Counted from the first letter of the stretch, positions 38,270-47,792 are shown. The stretch: 64,000 nt of DNA from Mycoplasmatota bacterium (GCA_018622675.1 CP076020.1:1550001-1614000); one strand, 5' to 3'. Program-made: numbers and translations. Notes: generated by a model from the sequence alone, not told the origin.

Positions 38270-39724
38270 TTATCCTTTCGTACCGCTTCGTCCAATACCA
38301 TTCATAATGTATTTTCTAAATGCAAAGAATACAATTAATAGTGGCACTGTAACCAAGGTACTTGCTGCGATTTGAAGGTTATACATTACACGTCCATTAT
38401 CTTGGACAAAAGCTGTATCTCTTAAGGCGTTTGAAATCAACCAGTATTGTTTACCTTCTTCTCCACCAACACCAGTAATGATTCTTGGCCAAATATATGC
38501 ATTCCATGAACTAAACACATTTAAAATAGTAATTGTAAAAATAGTTGGACTTGCGATTGGTACCATCACTCTTGTTAAATATTTAAAGTCACTACATCCA
38601 TCAATACGAGCAGCTTTATATAATGATTCTGGAATCTGCTTAAAGTTTTGTCTTAAGAAGAAGATGAATGAAATACTTGTGATAAATGGAATGATCATAG
38701 CTAGGAAATATGAGTTATTCTCAGTTCCTACCCATCCTAAACCATTTTTACTAACTGTAATGAAGTTAGTGATAATGTATAATTCACCAGGAATCATCAT
38801 GGTCATGATTAAGATTGTAAATAATAATTCTCTACCTTTAAATTCAATTCTAGCAAAAGCATATGCAGAAAGAATGGTAGTAATAATTGTACCGATAGTA
38901 GAGAAAATAGCTACTGTAATCGTATTTCTAATATATAAACCAAAATTCAATTCCTCTAATACAACTTTAAAGTTAATCCAATTCATTCTTGATAATCCAA
39001 TAAAGAATTCAGGTGATGTTGATGTTGCTCCTGTAAAATCTTTTAATGAAGTTAAGATCATCCAATAGAATGGAATAACAATGATCAAAGCCATAAAGAC
39101 TAAGAATAAGTAAGTCAATAATAATCTCAGTACATGAGCGATGTTTTGACGTCTAATATTTTTCTTTAAAGTATAAGTTGCATCATCATATTCTGATTCA
39201 TCAATTTTTTCTTTTTTTGTTGTTAATTTGCTGAATTTAGCTTTAATTGCAGGAATAATACTTTTAAAGAAGTCTTTAGGTTTATAACCCTTTACAAACT
39301 CTACTAGAATAAACATATTCCATATTCTTAAGACAAATCCACCGATATTAAATGATAGTAAATTAATGATTGCATTCGTAAATTTTGAACCTGCAACATA
39401 TGAATCTACTTCATAAATAGTTCTTGATTTTAGTTTCTTAACATTAATCACAAACATTGGTACTGAAATAATCATGAAGATTACTAAAATCGAGATGATT
39501 AAGTTCATTTGTGCATAACCAATATTAGCTCCAATAAACTCATAAGTTGGGAAGAAAAACTCTAATTCTTCTAAAATAACTTCATTTGTTGTTGGATCAA
39601 TTGGATATATTAACATTCCAAAGAAAACTAAGAAAAGAGTAATATAAGCTATAATTGCAAAAGCATCAAAAATAAATGTAATTTTTTCTAAATTATTAGA
39701 TTTTTTAAATAAGTCTCTATTCAT
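38270..39724 (-). CDS. ABC importer permease, MalG/UgpE type, with long N-terminal extension
   Basis: The C-terminal ~280 residues (about 200-484) are a normal CUT1 permease with six helices and the EAA loop SLYKAARIDGCSDFKYLTRV near 369-388, which contacts the ATPase. The first ~200 residues are an addition with about three more membrane helices (near 17-39, 70-95, 118-142) and a charged cytoplasmic stretch. Family members usually have 270-300 residues. The start has a good SD (GGGAGG). The gap to the first permease is 15 bases. Confidence 0.92.
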   Translation of the reverse strand: MNRDLFKKSNNLEKITFIFDAFAIIAYITLFLVFFGMLIYPIDPTTNEVILEELEFFFPTYEFIGANIGYAQMNLIISILVIFMIISVPMFVINVKKLKSRTIYEVDSYVAGSKFTNAIINLLSFNIGGFVLRIWNMFILVEFVKGYKPKDFFKSIIPAIKAKFSKLTTKKEKIDESEYDDATYTLKKNIRRQNIAHVLRLLLTYLFLVFMALIIVIPFYWMILTSLKDFTGATSTSPEFFIGLSRMNWINFKVVLEELNFGLYIRNTITVAIFSTIGTIITTILSAYAFARIEFKGRELLFTILIMTMMIPGELYIITNFITVSKNGLGWVGTENNSYFLAMIIPFITSISFIFFLRQNFKQIPESLYKAARIDGCSDFKYLTRVMVPIASPTIFTITILNVFSSWNAYIWPRIITGVGGEEGKQYWLISNALRDTAFVQDNGRVMYNLQIAASTLVTVPLLIVFFAFRKYIMNGIGRSGTKG

Positions 39725-39739
39725 TTTATAGCTCCTCCC

Positions 39740-40804
39740 TTAGTAGTGAACGCGTTTTTTGCTGGCTTGCATTTGGACTAAAGTAAGAACCAAAATAATA
39801 CCAAACAAAATTAACGATCCCGCTGCTGCAATCGACAAGTTATTTCCGCCACCATCAATGTATTGGTAGATGTACATAACAATAGATTGCATTGTATAGT
39901 TAGCTCCAGCCGGACGACCAGTAACACCAAATAACGCAACGATTTGATTATAGATTTTAAATGCCCCAATAACTGATGTCACCAAAATATAGAAAATCAT
40001 TGGTGAAATTAATGGCACAGTAATTCTTGAAAAGATTCTTCTTCTAGGTGTCGCATCAATAGCTGCTGCTTGATAATATTGTTTATCAATACCTTGGATA
40101 CTTGTTAAGAAAACCATAATTTTAAAAGCCAATGTACCCCAAGTTGCATAAAAGATTAACACGAACATTGAACGCCAATACTCAGCGCCTTGTTCCACCC
40201 AAGAAAATTTACCTAAACCAAATAATTCATTGACTAACCCGCCATCAGCTTTAAACATATAGGCAATAACTAACCCAATCGCGATTGTGTTAGTTACATA
40301 TGGTAAGAAATAAATGGTTTGGAAAAAACCTTTTAATGGTTTAATACCGTTTAATGCTACAGAAATAAATAATGATAAGAAAATTGAAACTGGCACTGAA
40401 ATAAATACAATAATCAATGTATTCATAACTGCAGTCCCTTCAGTATGTGATGCAGCAAAAAGGAAACTTTCGTCATTAATAACTTTAATAAAGTTACCAA
40501 ATATTGTGTATCCAGTAATTGTATTATTACTCATGTTGTAACCTTCATAAAGCATTAATCTAAATGAGTTTATAATTGGCCAAAAAGTAAATACCGATAA
40601 TACAATAAGTGCAGGAGATAAATATATTAGCGCTCTAGCCCATCCCGGAAATTTTGTTGCAAGATTTAAATTTTTCTTATCTAAATATGCTCCAATTTTT
40701 TTCTTTCTCGCATTAAAGGCTCTTCTCATATCCCAGAAAAACGTTTTAATTGAAGTCGTCATCTTTCTGAAAGAACTTTTAATGTTTTTTATTAAACTAG
40801 CCAT
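39740..40804 (-). CDS. ABC importer permease, MalF/UgpA type
   Basis: The 354-residue permease has about six membrane helices between residue 57 and the C-terminus. The EAA loop YYQAAAIDATPRRRIFSRIT lies near 246-265. The first ~50 residues are basic and cytoplasmic, longer than in typical UgpA proteins. The gene overlaps the end of the ATPase gene by 8 bases. It forms the transmembrane channel with the next permease. The substrate is not determined by sequence; most relatives carry sugars or glycerol derivatives. Confidence 0.94.
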   Translation of the reverse strand: MASLIKNIKSSFRKMTTSIKTFFWDMRRAFNARKKKIGAYLDKKNLNLATKFPGWARALIYLSPALIVLSVFTFWPIINSFRLMLYEGYNMSNNTITGYTIFGNFIKVINDESFLFAASHTEGTAVMNTLIIVFISVPVSIFLSLFISVALNGIKPLKGFFQTIYFLPYVTNTIAIGLVIAYMFKADGGLVNELFGLGKFSWVEQGAEYWRSMFVLIFYATWGTLAFKIMVFLTSIQGIDKQYYQAAAIDATPRRRIFSRITVPLISPMIFYILVTSVIGAFKIYNQIVALFGVTGRPAGANYTMQSIVMYIYQYIDGGGNNLSIAAAGSLILFGIILVLTLVQMQASKKRVHY

Positions 40805-41870
40805 GATTGATTACCTTTCCAGTATCTTTATCAAAGACATATAATCTCTTACGTTTACAAGTAAGTTCTACAGATTTGTCATTGTCTCCCACTGAATCGG
40901 AATCAACTAATGCACGAATGTTTTGTCCATTTAATTCAAAGTGAATCATAGTATCTCTACCCACGTGGAAGATTTCTTTGATATCAACTTTAATTTTATC
41001 TTTTGAATCTTTTTCTGCAACTCTAAAATGTTCAGGTCTAATACCGATGATATATGAACCATCTTTAACTTCTTTAAATTGCATGAATTTTTGATCATTA
41101 AAAATTACAGCGCCATCTTTAACGTCAGCTTCAAAAGAATTGATTGGAGGATTACCTAAGAATTTAGCTACAAATAAGTTTGCTGGTGTATTATACATTT
41201 CTTGTGGTGCAGAATATTGTTGCTCAACACCAAAGTTTAATACAACCATTTTGTCAGAAATACTCATTGCTTCTTCTTGGTCATGGGTTACAAACACTGT
41301 TGTAATTCCAGTTTCTCTTTGAATTCTTTTAATTTCTTCACGCATTTGTAATCTTAAACGAGCATCTAAGTTAGATAGTGGCTCATCTAATAATAAAACT
41401 CTTGGTTTCTTTACAAGCGCTCTTGCAATAGCAACACGTTGTTGCTGTCCACCAGATAATTGAGCAGGCTTTCTGTCTAACATTGTTCCAATACCAACTA
41501 AGTCAGCCATTTCTTTAACACGTTGAATTGCTTCATCTCTTGGAACATCCATGTTTTCTAATGGAAACATGATGTTTTTGTAAACAGTCATGTGAGGATA
41601 TAATGCATAGTTTTGGAAAACTAAACCAATACCTCTTTTTTCAGGCGCTAATTTTGTTACATCATCTTCACCGAAGAAGATTTTACCTCTTGTAGGTTTT
41701 AATAAACCTGCAATCATGAAAAGTGTTGTCGATTTACCACATCCAGATGGCCCTAACAAACCAACAAGTGTTCCTGAGTCAATTGTTATACTTAAATCAT
41801 CAACAGCTGTTGTATCTGTACCAGTCTTATTTGTGAAAATCTTTGTTAAATTCTCTAATCTTAATTCCAT
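40797..41870 (-). CDS. ABC importer ATPase, MalK/MsmK/UgpC type
   Basis: The 357-residue ATPase has Walker A GPSGCGKST near residues 39-47, signature LSGGQQQR near 142, Walker B VLLLDEP near 163, the switch His in VTHDQEE near 199, and a C-terminal TOBE/OB regulatory domain (about 240-357) as in MalK. It is the first gene of the importer operon, which then runs through two permeases, a small lipoprotein, the binding protein and the giant lipoprotein. MsmK-type ATPases can serve more than one importer. Confidence 0.95.
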   Translation of the reverse strand: MELRLENLTKIFTNKTGTDTTAVDDLSITIDSGTLVGLLGPSGCGKSTTLFMIAGLLKPTRGKIFFGEDDVTKLAPEKRGIGLVFQNYALYPHMTVYKNIMFPLENMDVPRDEAIQRVKEMADLVGIGTMLDRKPAQLSGGQQQRVAIARALVKKPRVLLLDEPLSNLDARLRLQMREEIKRIQRETGITTVFVTHDQEEAMSISDKMVVLNFGVEQQYSAPQEMYNTPANLFVAKFLGNPPINSFEADVKDGAVIFNDQKFMQFKEVKDGSYIIGIRPEHFRVAEKDSKDKIKVDIKEIFHVGRDTMIHFELNGQNIRALVDSDSVGDNDKSVELTCKRKRLYVFDKDTGKVINHG

Positions 41871-41912
41871 TTAATATGTCCCCCTAAATAATTAGTTTAT
41901 TAGATTTAATTC

Positions 41913-41943
41913 GGATCTTAGAGATGATCCATATATTATTATA
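41913..41943 (-). promoter_or_regulatory. Probable promoter and 5' hairpin of the ABC importer operon
   Basis: On the minus strand TATAAT lies at 41938-41943, without a convincing -35. GGATC (41926-41930 on the minus strand) and GATCC (41913-41917) can pair right at the predicted 5' end of the mRNA, about 45 bases before the ATPase ATG. It may be an operator or a stabilising hairpin. Confidence 0.4.
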
Positions 41944-41961
41944 TTTTTCGTATTTACTTTC

Positions 41962-42780
41962 TTATTCATATGGTTTTCTTTTTTCTTTTCTTTTTTTAAA
42001 GAAAATAAAATACGTTGAAAATATTAATATCAAGAAATATGCACCCATAACAATCCCCATGATGTATATATATTCATCAACAAGGTAGTTATTGGTTGTT
42101 ACAACCTGTTCCTTAGGTTGTATACTTGAATCCTCTAACAAATGAATGTTTTCATATGTTGGAAATTCATTATACTCATTATAAAATACAGTTAATTTAT
42201 CCTTAATGGTAAAATCTTCTTCACTTAAATTTAAAGCGCTTTCAGTTATCGTATTGTTTTCTGTGTCTTTTAATTGAATTAGATTATAGTTGTTTTCTAA
42301 ATCTATTTCACCTTTTTCAACTAAAAACATAGAAGATTCCGCATTCACTGAGGATAAAATATCTAAACCTTGATATCTGATTAAATCAATATCAAAGCTT
42401 TCTCCTGAGTCATTGTTATGTAATTTGATTGTATTGACTTTATCAAGTTCTCCTACTTGCTCGTGATAAACTATAAAGAATAAATACTCTTCAATAGATG
42501 AAAATTCATCTTGATCATCTTTTATAATCCTTGCAATTTCATAAGCTCTTATCTGATAGCCAGATTGATCAATATTTACTACTGGTTCACTTTTATGATA
42601 ATCCGGAAAGGATGCATAGAAGTAATAAAATTCTGGAAGGTCAGATGCTTCATCAGTCAGTGACCCACCAAAGATATCTTCATAATACGCTTCTCTCATT
42701 TTGATTGTCGAGAAACTAAAAGCCAACAAAAATATCCCTACTGCAAATAAGGCATATAGAAACCTACCAAAAATTCTCAT
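41962..42780 (-). CDS. Bitopic membrane protein of unknown function
   Basis: The 272-residue protein has one N-terminal membrane helix (about 8-25) and one near the C-terminus (about 236-260), with an acidic external domain of about 200 residues between them and a basic cytoplasmic tail (KKRKEKRKPYE). No family recognised. It overlaps the end of the nuclease lipoprotein gene by 4 bases (ATGA), so it is co-translated and probably functions with it at the cell surface. A gap of 91 bases follows before the ABC importer operon. Confidence 0.72.
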   Translation of the reverse strand: MRIFGRFLYALFAVGIFLLAFSFSTIKMREAYYEDIFGGSLTDEASDLPEFYYFYASFPDYHKSEPVVNIDQSGYQIRAYEIARIIKDDQDEFSSIEEYLFFIVYHEQVGELDKVNTIKLHNNDSGESFDIDLIRYQGLDILSSVNAESSMFLVEKGEIDLENNYNLIQLKDTENNTITESALNLSEEDFTIKDKLTVFYNEYNEFPTYENIHLLEDSSIQPKEQVVTTNNYLVDEYIYIMGIVMGAYFLILIFSTYFIFFKKRKEKRKPYE

Positions 42781-44540
42781 TCGTGAATTCCCAAATTATT
42801 ATCTCTTGCGAATTTTTCAGCTTCTTGAAGCCATCTAATCATATAACGATTATTAATCACTAAATTAGATTCACTACCATAGTAGTTATAAGAAAATCCG
42901 TTTTTAACCACATGATAATTAACTAGAATAAGACCCGTTAATTCTTCTGTGAATAATACATTTTCTTCACTATCTAAAATATCGATTGATAGTACGTTAT
43001 CACCTAAATCAACCCACACTAAACCTAAATGTCTACCATAAGTTTCAGAATAGCCAAGATCAGGGTCGCTTTGAATATAGATAGGTAAATCATTTGTATC
43101 CGCATACTCTAAAATAGTCGTTGTATAAGCCTTAGCTTCTAACCCCCAAGGTTCAGGACCATCAGGCGCTACAGTTGGACTTGTTTCTGGAGTATTGATT
43201 CCTAAGAATCTAACACGTTCATCACCCATAAATCCTGGATAGAACGCTGCGGTATCTCCATCATGAATATCTCTTACTTCAACTTCAGCCATCCCACCTT
43301 CAGAATGATCAAAGCCTTTTATTAATAAAGCACTTACTTCTGCAGGAGTCAAAGTCAATAAATCATCTATATCTAAAGGATGCGTACCTATGATTTCATA
43401 ATAATCAGGAACAAAAGCGGTCCACTCGCTTAAAGAATAATCTCTATTACCTGAACTTACAGTATCACGGCGAACATAAATTTCATTATCCATGATAAAT
43501 CCTCTTTCACCTAAGTTATAAACTGTATCTATATAAGTATCATTTTTATATCTTAACTGAATGGTGTCATTACCATCAAAAACAAAATCTGCACTTCTTA
43601 AATCTGCAATTTTTTGTAATGAAGCATCTGTATTGGTTGAAGTAATCAAAAATGTATCTTTTGCAGCAATAACACTATCAGCTTCAAACTCTATTCTAGA
43701 TGTTACATCATATGAGCCATTAGCGTAAATCACTAAATGATAATCTTCAAGGTTAATATCATCATCCGTAGGGTTATATAATTCAATAGCAGAGTTATCT
43801 TCACTATCAATATACTTAGAAATAAATAAGCCTAAATCAGTATCTGTAAATGAGTTTTTATAAAGAACAACTTCTATTGTAGAATCTTCTTCATAATAGT
43901 CACCAATATCAAAACCTTGATAATAAGCAAAACTTCCTTCAGCATAATCATCATTCTCAACTTCGCTAAAAGTGAATTTAATTTGTTGTTCATCCAATAT
44001 ATCTTTAATTTCAGTTTCTAGCTTTCCTGTTAAGTCAGGTAAAGATTCTTGGTTATCAGCAATTAAAATAATGAATTCTTCTGAATCATCAATTTGATCG
44101 CCGATGTCATGATTTTTATATCCGTAAAATGTCATATCATCAACATCATTATTAACAATAATTTCAAAGTCGTAACTATTCATACTAAAACCTTTAGAAC
44201 TTAAAAAGTTAAAAATATCAAATTGTTCCATACCAGATAAATCTGGAAGATATAAATCTTCAGTTGATACGATCACTATAACGCTTTCATTTTCTAAAAC
44301 TACATCACCAACTTGGTGATCATTTCCATAAGATATAAAACTTCCTTCATCTAAATCAGGGTCTGTTACATACTGAATAGTATAATCTATTCCAAGATCA
44401 TCTAAAGTAGATTCGATATCAGAAAGAATTTCTCCTTCTAAATTGGGTAAACTTGCTTCCTGAGTCTCAGAACCACCGCAAGAAACAAGCAATATGGCAC
44501 TCATTGCCATGATAATTGTCATCAATATTCTTTTTGTCAT
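42777..44540 (-). CDS. Surface nuclease lipoprotein: PASTA-like repeats, lamin-tail domain, SNase domain
   Basis: The 587-residue lipoprotein (lipobox VSC, Cys21) has three PASTA-like repeats each starting LPxL (about 31-92, 98-162, 167-228), a lamin-tail domain (about 235-390, with ELYNP near 253), and a staphylococcal nuclease domain (about 418-580). In the nuclease the calcium motif DGDT is at 427-430; RVRFLGINTPE at 442-452 supplies Arg444 and Glu452; and YGRHL supplies Arg503, so the catalytic triad is complete. It should cut DNA or RNA outside the cell; the other domains probably hold substrate or partners. Overlaps the next gene by 4 bases. Confidence 0.9.
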   Translation of the reverse strand: MTKRILMTIIMAMSAILLVSCGGSETQEASLPNLEGEILSDIESTLDDLGIDYTIQYVTDPDLDEGSFISYGNDHQVGDVVLENESVIVIVSTEDLYLPDLSGMEQFDIFNFLSSKGFSMNSYDFEIIVNNDVDDMTFYGYKNHDIGDQIDDSEEFIILIADNQESLPDLTGKLETEIKDILDEQQIKFTFSEVENDDYAEGSFAYYQGFDIGDYYEEDSTIEVVLYKNSFTDTDLGLFISKYIDSEDNSAIELYNPTDDDINLEDYHLVIYANGSYDVTSRIEFEADSVIAAKDTFLITSTNTDASLQKIADLRSADFVFDGNDTIQLRYKNDTYIDTVYNLGERGFIMDNEIYVRRDTVSSGNRDYSLSEWTAFVPDYYEIIGTHPLDIDDLLTLTPAEVSALLIKGFDHSEGGMAEVEVRDIHDGDTAAFYPGFMGDERVRFLGINTPETSPTVAPDGPEPWGLEAKAYTTTILEYADTNDLPIYIQSDPDLGYSETYGRHLGLVWVDLGDNVLSIDILDSEENVLFTEELTGLILVNYHVVKNGFSYNYYGSESNLVINNRYMIRWLQEAEKFARDNNLGIHE

Positions 44541-44577
44541 AATAAAACCCTTTCTTTCATGCGAAAAATCTTGAAAA

Positions 44578-44859
44578 TTAATAAATAATCTTCAAGATGT
44601 TACTCAATATTTCTGTTTGTGTATAAATAATGTAAAATGCGCCACCTAGTATAGCAAGAATGATAAATGTTTTAACAAATTTCTTTAGAAAAACAAATAG
44701 CCCTACCAGTACAAAAATAGCAACTCCTATTAATATTAAACCTGCAGCCCATGGTTCGATATTTTCTAGATAGAACGTTACTTGGTCAATAATGCCTTTA
44801 AAAAAGTCATTAATCGTATCCATTATCGCTAATGTTTTAGTTAAACCAATTCGATGCAT
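44578..44859 (-). CDS. Small membrane protein of unknown function
   Basis: The 93-residue protein has two adjacent hydrophobic helices (about 37-60 and 67-86) after an amphipathic N-terminus. SD GGAGGTG lies just before the ATG at 44859, which supports this start. It stands 37 bases upstream of the nuclease lipoprotein gene in the same direction and is probably the first gene of that unit, since TATAAT lies on the minus strand in the gap to recR. Confidence 0.65.
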   Translation of the reverse strand: MHRIGLTKTLAIMDTINDFFKGIIDQVTFYLENIEPWAAGLILIGVAIFVLVGLFVFLKKFVKTFIILAILGGAFYIIYTQTEILSNILKIIY

Positions 44860-44960
44860 TCCGCACCTCCTATAAACTGTTTTTTAAATCATTAAACACA
44901 GAACATCATTATATAATATCACACAATAGATGTTTTTTTAAGTAATATTTTCAATAGTTA

Positions 44961-45560
44961 TTAAAATTTCTTTCTGTTTTCGATAGCTTTCGATAAAGTC
45001 AGTTGATCTGCATACTCTAAATTAAGTCCAACAGGCACCCCATAACCAATTCTACTCACTGTTAAATCAGTGTCTTGTAAGACTCTTTTAATATATAAAG
45101 CTGTTGTTTCTCCTTCTTGAGTCGATGACGTTGCAATGATGATTTCTTTCACTTTTTTTTCAGCTACCCTATCCCATAAAGTCTTCAAGTTTAACTCTTC
45201 TGGCCCAATACCATCTGCGGGTGATAAAACACCATTTAATACATGATATAAACCTTTATATTGTGATGTATCTTCTATTGAAAAAACATCTTTCGGGCTT
45301 TCAACAATCAATATGATTGATTGATCTCTTTTTTCGTTAGAACATATATGACAAACTTCTTTGTCTGTAAGATTATTACAAACTTTACAGTAATTGATAC
45401 GTTCTTTTAATTGGGTTAATGTTTCTGATAATTCTTTCACCGATTCCTTGTCCATTTTATTTATGGTATGGAAGACAAACCTTTCAGCTGTTTTTCTTCC
45501 AACACCCGGATATTTCATAAACTGAACAATTAAATCTTCAATTGATTTTGGAAAATTCAT
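44961..45560 (-). CDS. recR: Recombination mediator protein RecR
   Basis: RecR helps load RecA in the RecFOR pathway. The 199-residue protein has the helix-hairpin-helix GVGRKTAER near 19-27, a zinc finger with Cys58, Cys61, Cys70 and Cys73, and a Toprim domain (VESPKD near 85-90). Its ATG overlaps the ybaB stop by one base. The dnaX-ybaB-recR order is conserved in very many bacteria. Confidence 0.96.
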   Translation of the reverse strand: MNFPKSIEDLIVQFMKYPGVGRKTAERFVFHTINKMDKESVKELSETLTQLKERINYCKVCNNLTDKEVCHICSNEKRDQSIILIVESPKDVFSIEDTSQYKGLYHVLNGVLSPADGIGPEELNLKTLWDRVAEKKVKEIIIATSSTQEGETTALYIKRVLQDTDLTVSRIGYGVPVGLNLEYADQLTLSKAIENRKKF

Positions 45561-45868
45561 TAAAATAACCCTGGTATACTCATACCCTGAGTGACAGATT
45601 CAATGGCTGATTGTAATTCTGCATCCGCTTTTTTTATAGCGTCATTCATTGCGGCAACAACCATATCACCAATTAAATCAAAGTCTTCAACATCAACTTT
45701 ATTTTTATCTATGTCTACTGACAATACTTGTTTATTACCTTTTATAGATACCTTAACAACAGAACCACCAGATTGACCATAAAATATTGATTGATAAACT
45801 TGGTCTTGTACTGTTTTAAGGTCTTCTTTCATTTTATTAAAATTTTGCATCATTTGTGGGTTAAACAT
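45560..45868 (-). CDS. Nucleoid-associated protein, YbaB/EbfC family
   Basis: A 102-residue DNA-binding protein of the YbaB/EbfC family, a dimer that coats or bridges DNA. It has the family start (FNPQMMQNFNKMKEDLK) and the central VKVSIKGNKQVLSVDID strand region, and ends TQGMSIPGLF. It lies 11 bases after dnaX and touches recR, forming a three-gene unit for DNA replication and repair. Confidence 0.95.
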   Translation of the reverse strand: MFNPQMMQNFNKMKEDLKTVQDQVYQSIFYGQSGGSVVKVSIKGNKQVLSVDIDKNKVDVEDFDLIGDMVVAAMNDAIKKADAELQSAIESVTQGMSIPGLF

Positions 45869-45879
45869 ACAACTTCCTC

Positions 45880-47754
45880 CTATTCTTTAATCCTTACCAG
45901 GTCTCCAAAGATATTTTTAGCATCACTAACTATTTTAGCTTCTCTTTCTTCAGTTCCTGATTTCATATTCGATACATCTTTAAGGCCTTCGCAATAAATT
46001 CTTGATAACTTAATATCTTTTTCGCCTTTTAGATAATGTTCTTTAAATTCATTTGTGATATCTTCAAACACATTTGTCGGTAATGCCATATAATCCATAT
46101 CTCTATTAAACTTATTATATAAGGAGCGCTTAATCACATCTTTATTGTCAGGAACCATTAACTTATTACAAATGGTCGCACTAGAAAAAGTAACAATAAT
46201 CTTATTCTTCTTAGAAGCAACGACTTTTCCAGTTTCAAATAAAGAAGCAAGATATTTCTCATCTTTATCAACAAGCCCTCTTTCAAAGCCTTGCCATTCA
46301 TCATTTAAATACATGCGGTCTTTTACATCACCATTATTTAAAATTTCTTCAACAAAAGCAATATCATACGTATTTGATATATCTCCACACATATCTTCCT
46401 TAATTTTTTCTTTAGTGCTTGGTTTCTCAAACTCATCTTTTTTAGGATCAACTTTAGTAATTTCTTTTTCTTCTTTTTCTTCTATGGTTTGATCTTCTTG
46501 AACATCTTCTTTAACTTTAACAGCTGGTTTAATAATTTCTTTTTTATATTCATCAGCTTTAACTTCATTAGAAGATGGTATAAATTTAACAGATTCATTT
46601 CGGTTGTTTTCTAAATAAGCAATTCTGTTTTTAAGTTCATCAATTTTTTCAAACATCGCTTCTGAATCGCTTGTCTCTTGGTCTGTCATTTTCAAAAACG
46701 CCAATTCAAGATAAGTTTTAGCTTGCCCGCTCCAATTCATTTCATTTAATGTTTGGTTTAAGACATCCAAAATCATGAACAAACGATGACTAGATAATTC
46801 TTTAGCAAATGATTTAAACTCATCCAAAGAATCATAGATAGAGAATTCATTTAATTTATTTAAATTCTTATAAACTAAAACGTTCTTAAAAAAATCAATT
46901 AAATCTAAAGTGATTTTTTTAATCTCTTTCCCTTCGCTAATCAAATCACCTAATAGTTTAATTGCTCTAGCAGGTTCTTTTTTAACAATCGAATCCACCA
47001 TTTCAATAAGTTTAACAACAGAAACTGTCCCGCATATTTCATTTACATCATCTACATCAATACTTTTAGGACTATATGCATAAACTTGATCTAATAAACT
47101 AATAGCGTCTCTTAAGCCGCCTTCAGCGTAATTCGCCATTTGTTTAACTGCTTCTTCAGTGATTTCAATATTTTCTTCTTCAGCTATTTCAAATAATTTA
47201 TCAATAATATCTGCGTTGCTTATTGACTTAAAATCAAATCTTTGACAACGAGAATGTATAGTTGCTGGTATCTTTTGTGGCTCAGTTGTACAAAGAATAA
47301 AAATAACATGTTGAGGTGGTTCTTCCAAAGTTTTCAAAAGGGCATTAAAAGCACCGGTTGATAACATATGAACCTCATCAATAATATAAACTTTGTATTT
47401 CACATATCCTGGTAAGTATTTTACCTTATCTCTTAACTCGCGAATTTCATCAACACCATTATTACTAGCTGCATCAATTTCAATAACATCACTAATTGAG
47501 TTATCAGAAATACCAAGGCAGTTTTCACAAACGTTACAAGGGTTTTCGATTGGTGATTTTTCGCAATTAACAGCTTTAGCAAAAATTTTAGCAATAGATG
47601 TCTTACCAGTACCTCTAGGACCACTGAATAAATAGGCGTGAGCTACACGATCATTCTTTAAAGCATTTTTTAAAGTTTGGGTAATATGTTTTTGTCCAGC
47701 GACTTCATCAAAACTTGCTGGACGATAGATTCTGTACAATGCTTTATAGCTCAT
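45880..47754 (-). CDS. dnaX: DNA polymerase III subunits gamma and tau
   Basis: DnaX is the clamp-loader ATPase that organises the replisome. The 624-residue protein has Walker A GPRGTGKT at 45-52, a zinc module (Cys64, Cys73, Cys76, Cys79), Walker B IIDEVH near 125-130 and the sensor-1 region LCTTEPQKIPATI near 155. A Lys/Glu-rich tau-like region follows from about 390. No convincing AAAAAAG-type slippery site with a hairpin was found, so a separate gamma form made by frameshifting is not supported here. SD GGAGG precedes the ATG. Confidence 0.96.
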   Translation of the reverse strand: MSYKALYRIYRPASFDEVAGQKHITQTLKNALKNDRVAHAYLFSGPRGTGKTSIAKIFAKAVNCEKSPIENPCNVCENCLGISDNSISDVIEIDAASNNGVDEIRELRDKVKYLPGYVKYKVYIIDEVHMLSTGAFNALLKTLEEPPQHVIFILCTTEPQKIPATIHSRCQRFDFKSISNADIIDKLFEIAEEENIEITEEAVKQMANYAEGGLRDAISLLDQVYAYSPKSIDVDDVNEICGTVSVVKLIEMVDSIVKKEPARAIKLLGDLISEGKEIKKITLDLIDFFKNVLVYKNLNKLNEFSIYDSLDEFKSFAKELSSHRLFMILDVLNQTLNEMNWSGQAKTYLELAFLKMTDQETSDSEAMFEKIDELKNRIAYLENNRNESVKFIPSSNEVKADEYKKEIIKPAVKVKEDVQEDQTIEEKEEKEITKVDPKKDEFEKPSTKEKIKEDMCGDISNTYDIAFVEEILNNGDVKDRMYLNDEWQGFERGLVDKDEKYLASLFETGKVVASKKNKIIVTFSSATICNKLMVPDNKDVIKRSLYNKFNRDMDYMALPTNVFEDITNEFKEHYLKGEKDIKLSRIYCEGLKDVSNMKSGTEEREAKIVSDAKNIFGDLVRIKE

Positions 47755-47792
47755 TTTTTGCCTCCGATTTATTCTTTAATTTATCAAATTTA

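Noticed and set aside
45880-47754. Programmed frameshift in dnaX giving a separate gamma subunit
   Set aside because: No strong slippery heptamer with a following stem was found in the expected region.
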